Source: Cryptomeria japonica
Lineage: Eukaryota; Streptophyta; Pinopsida; Cupressales; Cupressaceae
Assembly: GCF_030272615.1 (NCBI RefSeq)
Contig: NC_081414.1
Coordinates: forward strand, 521,858,185-521,922,184
DNA length: 64,000 bases
Direction of reading: 5' to 3'
The notes under the pieces are model-generated. The model did not search any database and was not told the origin of the DNA. It worked only from the letters and a program-made list of their open reading frames with translations. Positions within the stretch are counted from its first letter, which is position 1, and every line of letters begins with the position of its first letter. Below, in pieces: positions 57,206 through 64,000 of this stretch. A program made the position numbers and the translations under genes.

Positions 57206-59652
57206 AAGAGAGAAAAGTAAAGGAAGATTGCAAACAAGGTTATGAGCATTAAAAATGAATTGAAGAAGAGAAGGAGTTTGTCAGATGTAAAAGTTGTTAT
57301 TATACTGGAAGAAATAATTGCAGATTAAGGTAGTATTCACATGCCATGAAATGTAAATATGTGTGCGAAATATGGAAGGCATAGACAAGCTACAAACCAT
57401 TTGACATGGTGCCTCACATAGATGCCATCTTATGGCTGTCAAAATTGTAGTTCATGCACACAATGGAGTTTTTGAAAATGTTTTCACAACTACCAATAGT
57501 ATATCAATCTCAGATTTGGAAAGTAGCATGGGAGTTTGAATTGCACATGAAAATTGTTTGTTAACTGCTTGTCAGAATTCCTTAAAGTAACGTGGTCTCA
57601 TGTATACCACGCATGGCACACATGTTAACTGTTTGGCAAAATTCCTCAAAGTAATGTCATCTCATGTAAATGGTGCAGGAAGTGCATATCAAACTTTGGA
57701 AAATTCCCACACAAAAATGTGGTCTCATGGCATATACGTTTGACAATGCCTGTGAAGTTTGGTAGGCATTAATTCCAGCAGGTGAACTATTTGACAAAAT
57801 TCTTCAAAAATATGCTACAGATCATGGAAAATGTGGTTGCACAGATAATGCACGTGATTTGTTTAACATAATACTCCAAAGAGATGTCATCTCAAGTAAT
57901 GGGGTGAACAGATTGCAGGATATGCACGATGCAATTGACGAGTGTAAAGCCAAATTTTGTAATCCTTTACATTATCCTTTGTTCCCGCGCAAGAATGAGA
58001 GTTCTAAACTATGAATATAGAAGACTAGATGATGCATGTTCAAAAGAAATGTCATCTGCTGGAATTCGATATGTTGTCGTATATGATGATGTTACTGCTC
58101 TATGAGAGAAATAGATTATTAGTTGAGCCCCTAAAAAATAGCATTGAGGGAACATAGTGAGGCATCTGACTTCATGACTTTACCAAATGATCATTATCCA
58201 TTTACAAAACCTCCTCCACTTGTGCATCAAAGTATGGGTAACCCCTTCTAAGAGAATCAATGTGTAACACCTCCAAAGTGGCAACATTAAAGGCGGTTCA
58301 TCGGTGATTGTAGGATATCAGCAAAATGGATTTGTTTACATGCAATAATCGCAAGAGAGGATTTTCATCAGACATTGAAGTTACAATTGTTGCGACAAAT
58401 ATGTTTGCCACATGTGGAGAAAATGAATATCATTTAGTAAATCAGTTCTCCAACTATGAAGTGACATACTTGGTATTGTAGAAATAACTCACGAGAATGT
58501 GTTTTACCGAATCCCTTATGGAGAAGTCACCGCATGGATACCATGCTTATAGGCATTCACGCAAAATCATTTTGGTAAAAAAAAATATATATTTCAAGAC
58601 TCTCCCACAAAGCAAATGGATTTGGATATAGATCTCATCTATAGATGCACAAGATCAATACAAAGTTGGGGAAATTGACCTAGTGGATTGGTGTGCCAAG
58701 AAGAACAAGAAAATCAAGATAAGTGTTTGGTATAATATCTCAAATAGTTGAATAGCTGCAGATGCACAAAATTGATATGTTGATAGGTTTTAGAAACTCT
58801 TGAGCAACCTCAATTCAAATACTGGACACTTTGGTATTATATCATATAGGGGATTATCAGAGGAATGATAGGAAGAACTACAAAGAAAATGACCTTTGTT
58901 CGAGAAATAACTTCGGAAGATAGATAAGATTCATGATATCCTAAACACAATTCAATGTGATTTTTGACCTTCCACTTGATAAGAGTGGGGTTTTTATGGT
59001 GACCGATATAACATCTATTTTGGAAGATAAATTACCTAATAGTGGTCTTCTTTATGTCATTTGAAGGAAAAGACCAATCTAAAGATGGTGATACTTGGAA
59101 AGAGCTAGTGCAATATGGGATAAATGTTGGGATAGCTTATGGAATTATCAACAAGATTTCTTGAAGATTGATGGAATCCACAACGTATAAATGCAAAGAA
59201 TCAATCAGGCCATCATGTGAGCCTTCCCATTATGAAAACATGTGTTATGAAATTAAAGAATGATTGACAACTATAGATGCAATTGGAGAGCATGTTCATG
59301 AGGCCAATATATTTGTGGGCAATTATTTCTTATAAGTCAATGGTCAAAACATTAATGTGTTAGTATACTGCAATTGTTGGTACTTTGGGATAATTACAAG
59401 TGTGAATGAAGAAAATGAAGATGGAGGTCACCTCGACAAAATCAACAAATGAATGATTTCTTCAATCTAATGGGTTTGATATTATTTTTGTAAAAACTGA
59501 CTTGTGTCACTCATTGTAACTAAAGGTTAGGAAGTTGACTTTTTGTATGCATAAGTGTGTAAGTTATTAAACTCTTTGAAATTTATGCAGAAAAGAGTTA
59601 GTTATTAACCCAGGATTAAAGTTAGTTATGAAGGTGGTTATTCTGGGAAGCC

Positions 59653-59660
59653 TATAAATA
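59653..59660 (+). promoter_or_regulatory. TATA box in the large LTR
   Basis: TATAAATA about 670 bp before the LTR end, in the context AAGCCTATAAATACAAGGC. The likely U3/R boundary is about 30 bp downstream. Confidence 0.6.
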
Positions 59661-60328
59661 CAAGGCTATTTGTATTATTGGGGGGACTTTTTACAGAGGG
59701 GAAAACTCTACTGGAATTCTAGGAGAAACTTGTAATAACATTTTGATTTGCACTATGTATAGAAAGGATTTTGGACTTGTATATTTCTAAAGGATAATGA
59801 AGAATACCTCTTAGTTCATATGTTCTAAATGTATTCATGTGTTATCATTGCCGATTTATCATATGTCAAATTGGTAGTCTTTTTTATGCATATGTGATTT
59901 GCACAAGCAACCTTTGGTATCTCAGTTTGAATGTGTTGAAGTATCTTATCTCTCTGTATGTTAAGATTTTTCATTCCTCTTTATCGTCATCTCATGGCTA
60001 AGCATATTACGTTACAAACTCCCCTTGTAATTTGTTGTGAATATTGAGAAATCTCAGTTGATGGTCGTATGTCTATTGTTGGGGTTTCTATCTTTATTTC
60101 TTGTTTAAGTTCTACATTTTCTCCTTTATGTACTTTCAGGTTAAAAGTACACAAAAATCCTAAACACTCCTATCATACAAGGGAGCTGCCCCTCTCAAAC
60201 ACAGAGGAAGATCATGTTTCACAGAACAATCTCTCCAACTATTGGAACATTTTTCATTGCTTATTGGGCAAATAGGGTCAATTTCAGGTAAACGACCATA
60301 GTGACAAATCTGTTTACCAACAGATTTT

Positions 60329-60346
60329 TGGCGACTTTGCTGGGGA
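60329..60346 (+). other. Primer binding site of the large element
   Basis: TGGCGACTTTGCTGGGGA, six bases after the LTR. TGGCGNCNNTGCCGGGGA-type sites are common in plant gypsy elements. Confidence 0.8.
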
Positions 60347-60423
60347 GCGACATACTAGTGTGCTTTGTTCCTCAGATATTGTAAGGTACCTTCGTCAGAA
60401 TGAAGGTTGGCAACTTTTTTTAA

Positions 60424-62424
60424 ATGATAAAATTTAGAACAATGGTTTGGTACAAAGGAAAGTTGGAAAGTGACAATGAAAGTGATGATGAAGACTATAT
60501 ATTTGAAGAAAAAGATGGAAGGGAGATTGGTTTTCTTGTTTTTGATCATTTACCTAAACCAACAACAATCAAGAAAGATGAAGACAAAAGTGGTCCTTCT
60601 CTTGAGCTGGTTGTGCAACAGAATCAAAGTCTTAATAGTCTTGAACAAGTCAACTTCTTGAAAAGTTTCTACACTGGAAAGAAACTTGATCCTCATAAAA
60701 TCAATCCTTGTCTACTTCAGACTCTGCAAAAGATTAAGGAAAAAGATGGAAGAGAGAACCAAATTTTTGCTCATGATTGTATTCTTGAATCAATAATGGA
60801 TAATAATGACGATGCTCATTCTCCTTCACCCAATTCGCAACAAAATCAAATTCTCGATGATTCACATATCAAGTTTTTGAAAAGCTTCTATGGAAATAAG
60901 AAACTTGATCATGCCAAAGTACATCCTTTTCTGCTCCAAACATTGCAAGAGATTGAAAAAAAAGAAGGAGAAAATTGTTTTCTTGAAGATGTGCACACTC
61001 CTGATGAGATGTCTTGTGATCCAAATTTTGAAAAAGATCCATCACATTATGAATGTGTTAAGGAAGATGAAGCGATATTAGCTCATAAAGATATATGTCA
61101 AAAGAAAGATCAAGATGAAGTGTGTGAAGAATAAAAAGAAGATTGTGTTCCTATATGCCATGAGCATTATGAAGATCGCCATAGCAAGGAGGGAATCTTC
61201 CATGAACCTGAAAACAAAGAGTTTGAAGGAGGAATAAATGATTTCAAGACTTCCATGCAGCCCAAGCTTCAGGAAAATGGTGAAGAGGAAAGGTATAAAC
61301 ATGAATCTCCTATAGTTATCATTCCAACTTAGTGTCTCAATTCTTGTGACGATGACTTTCTATGTGGAGAAGATATTCTCATTGATCCATCATTATTAGT
61401 TGAAGATGAAAACTTTTTTGAGGAAATCAAAGGTATGATACCTAATGGACAACCTTGTATGGATACGACCAATGGAGAAGCAACCAAAAGTAAAATGTTA
61501 CAGACATATTCTTTATCTTCAAAAATGGAGACTTTTACTAAACTCCTAGATCAACCTCGAGTGAAAGAAGATGAACCATCAAGTATCCACTCTTTATCAT
61601 GCATGCCACCCGACTATGAAGTTTTCAAATTCCATGAAGAGTGTGATGAAGAGGAATCATTGGGATAAGAAAGCACAAAAAGTAATGCAGATGTCTATGA
61701 GAAAATTGAAAATGAAATGTATGAAGGTTTATCAACAAATGTCCATATCTTGATGGAATTCCAATCTATGCCTTATGAAGTATGCAAGGTTCAAAGCAAT
61801 CCTCCTTTTGAATCTTTAGATCAAGAAGACACCCCTATCAAAGAGGATAGTTTTGGGAACTTTACCAAGAGTGTAGAGATAAGTGAGGTAATGGATGATC
61901 TAATGAAGGAAGCCAATGAAGTTAATTCTCATAACGATTGTATTCTAGATTGGTGTTTGAAGGCTTCAAATGATGACTTCTTCTATGGTGAAAGTGTCTG
62001 CCTCAATCCTTGGTTTTCAGATGAGTGTATTTTTACAGGTGTTTTTCAAGCTGACAGTCATGAACAAGATTCGATGGATGTGTCAACTCAAATTTCTTCA
62101 CATTATGGATTAGATGAAGGTTGTCTAATTCATGGATTAATTTATTATAAACCAAACTATCAGAGGGATTTTCAGATAGAGGATATAGGTATACTTGAGA
62201 ATATTCCACAAAATGCCAATAATGTTCAAAGTGGTACCCAAATCTTTCAAGAGAGCTCGCGGATTTATGATGAGATGTGGTTGTTTGGTTCATTGCTCAA
62301 AGATATTTCTCATCTTCAGCATGTTGATTTTTTCATCCTACTGAGCTTACAAGTGCCACATGGATGCACGCCACTTATCCGCAAAGGTGCCTATTTCTCT
62401 CAACCTGTGAATGGTTTTGTATAA
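60424..62424 (+). pseudogene. Single unfamiliar acidic ORF of the large element, 666 codons with three stops
   Basis: One frame throughout: MIKFRTMVWYKGKLESDNES to GAYFSQPVNGFV and TAA at 62422, interrupted by TAA at 61132, TAG at 61330 and TAA at 61666. Strongly acidic. Two internal copies of a motif lie at residues 77-111 (FLKSFYTGKKLDPHKINPCL) and 149-182 (FLKSFYGNKKLDHAKVHPFL), each followed by LLQTLQ. The C-terminal third is Asp/Cys/Trp-containing (HNDCILDWCLKASNDDFFYG). It has no zinc knuckle, protease or polymerase motif. Not recognised. The preserved frame suggests it was a working protein until recently. Confidence 0.75.
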
Positions 62425-62650
62425 CAATCCTAGAGAAGTTTGAGGTAGGCTTTTCCTACCATGTACATACTTTAGTTAGAATTTTTGTTGTGTTCATACC
62501 ATTTTTTTTTTGTGTCTAGTTTCTCTAGCTATTCCCTGTGTTGTTTCCTTTCTAATTCTGTTTCCCAATGGATAGTGCACTAACCTGCGAACCAGAGATT
62601 TTGAGTTCATCCTGCATCCTTTGCAGTCCTTGTCCCCAATCAAAGCTAGC
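62425..62650 (+). other. 3' untranslated region of the large element
   Basis: T-rich. No clear polypurine tract lies directly before the LTR, which is odd for an LTR element. Confidence 0.5.
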
Positions 62651-64000
62651 TATTGCCCCCATATTTGGCCTACATAAAATTTGAAATTCAAATCGGTCTC
62701 AGTGTTAAGTAAAGATCCAATAGCTATTTTTATGTAAATAGTGAACACGCAATCCAAGGTCCTTACTAGTCAGAATATGAAAAATGGAAGAATTTTGAAA
62801 ATTATCACAAATTAAGGGAAATCTCTTGATAGCCAGGATCTAAATGTCATTTTATATCACATGTCCAACTTTCACCTGAACCCAATTCATACTTCGTCAT
62901 ATTTTAAACTTTCAATTTTTGGTGTTTGTTGCTCCCAAATGATTAAAATATCTCATTTAATGCTTTTTCAAAAGGCATAAATAATTGTGTGGATTTATTT
63001 CCCTACCATTGACACATGTTTCAAATTTCAAGACCTAACTCCCTACCGTTTGAAAGTTATACAATTTTTCTCCAGCTAAAGCGTTACATTTAAAATATTT
63101 AAATTATTTCTCAAATGATAATTTAATATTTTACATTATTTTATTATGTTTGGTCATTTGCGATGAGAAAATTGACTTCAGTCATTGGTGGCATTCTTCC
63201 TTGATCCATTCTCAGTGAAAAATGGTTTCCAATGTGTAAAGGATATCTTCCTCAACCAGAAGGTTGCAAATGCTCAGTTTTTTAGCATTCTTAACCTCAT
63301 TTCTTAACCATTTTGTCAAGAAGGTTAGAAATGCTCACTTTTTGAGCATTTCTAACCCATATTTCTAACCTATAAAAAAAAAAGTTAGGAATGCTCAAAA
63401 ATTGAGCATTTCTAACCTCATTGCTTAACCTTGCAGGCCCCACTTTCTCAAGAAGGTTAGAAATGCTCAGTTTTTGAGAATTCTTAACCTCATTAAAAAA
63501 AAAGGACAAAAGTAAAGGAAGACTGCAAACAAGGTTATGAGCATTCAAAATGAATTGAAGAAGAGAAGGAGTCCATTAGATGTTAAATTTGCTATACTAG
63601 AAGACATAATTGCAAATCAAGGTAGTATTCACATGCCATGAAATGTAAATATGTGTGCAAAAGATGGAAGGCATAGACAAGTTACAAACCATTTGACATA
63701 GTGCCTCAGGGAGATGCCATCTTATGGCTGTCAAAATTGTAGTTCATGCACACAATGGAGTTTTTGAAAACATTTTCACAACTACCAACAGTATATCAAT
63801 CTCAGATTTGGAAGGCAGCGTGGGAGTTTGAATAGCACATGAAAACTGTTCGTTAACTGCTTGTTAGAATTCCTCAAAGTAACGTGGTCTCATATATACC
63901 ACGCATGGCACGCATGTTAACTGTTTGGTGAAATTCCACAAAGTAATGTGGTCTCATGTAAATGGTACAGGTAGTGCATATCAAACATTGGCAAAGTCCC
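62651..64000 (+). repeat. 3' LTR of the large element (partial)
   Basis: Starts TATTGCCCCCATATTTGGCC (TG mutated to TA). It follows the 5' LTR base for base, with scattered substitutions, to the end of the window, including the hairpin array at 63258-63490. Confidence 0.9.

Larger units (their letters stand above)
56369..60322 (+). repeat. 5' LTR of the large element (3,954 bp)
   Basis: TGTTGCCCCCATATTTTGCC to TTTACCAACA. The first 1,350 bp match 62651-64000 closely. Contains hairpin units (56970-57205), AT-rich non-coding DNA and a TATA box near 59653. No open gene. Confidence 0.85.
56369..64000 (+). mobile_element. Large LTR element with about 4-kb LTRs and one unfamiliar ORF (3' end outside window)
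   Basis: 5' LTR at 56369-60322, primer site at 60329, internal region of only 2.3 kb with one ORF, 3' LTR from 62651 running off the window. No gag, protease, RT or integrase. This is the layout of a large retrotransposon derivative. The primer site points to a gypsy-type parent. It inserted into copia C, so it is younger. The full target duplication cannot be checked here. Confidence 0.85.

Overview
This window looks like intergenic DNA from a large plant genome, most likely a seed plant and possibly a conifer (the conifer call is inference). I recognise no host gene. Almost everything is old, nested LTR-retrotransposon sequence, with microsatellites and minisatellites. Supporting evidence: Ty3/gypsy Tat-type and Ty1/copia coding regions broken by stops and frameshifts, plant-type primer sites (TGGTATCAGAGC-like and TGGCGACTTTGC-like), TG...CA termini with 5-bp target duplications, and AT-rich spacers.

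Layout. 1-4788: 3' part of a non-autonomous LTR element (E1) carrying one huge stop-riddled ORF, followed by a tandem duplication of its LTR end. 5106-5445: an unclassified coding relic. About 8160-26591, minus strand: a Tat-type gypsy element (gag, protease, RT, RNase H, a second archaeal-type RNase H, integrase), cut twice. One cut is a 4.1-kb TG...CA insertion at 9923-14040, probably a solo LTR, containing an array of palindromes. The other is a 6.5-kb insertion (E2) at 14746-21282, carrying a 1,213-codon ORF behind a promoter-like array of hairpins. Removing E2 and one GCAGG target copy restores the gypsy RT frame exactly. 26592-33460: gypsy leader, minisatellites, a long microsatellite, a LINE-type RNase H relic and LTR-like DNA. 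33463-53172, minus strand: a copia element cut twice, by E3 (35667-42442, TSD TAGTC, non-autonomous, four-knuckle gag plus giant ORF) and by plus-strand copia B (42543-49248, TSD GTAAC). The 5' LTR of copia B is rearranged by inverted copies of its own integrase and LTR. 53588-56368: 5' part of another plus-strand copia (C), cut by a large LTR element with about 4-kb LTRs (56369 to window end) whose internal region encodes only one unfamiliar acidic protein.

The most distinctive biology is a set of non-autonomous LTR elements (E1, E3 and, more loosely, E2) that lack pol and carry a giant 900-1,200-codon protein. Those ORFs are interrupted almost only by in-frame TAG codons (18 TAG, 1 TAA and 1 TGA by my reading). 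The simplest explanation is CAG-to-TAG deamination at methylated CHG sites in silenced DNA. These elements presumably depended on copia or gypsy enzymes supplied in trans. LTR, PBS, PPT and TSD coordinates come from direct reading; element classification comes from known motifs; function of the giant ORFs is unknown.
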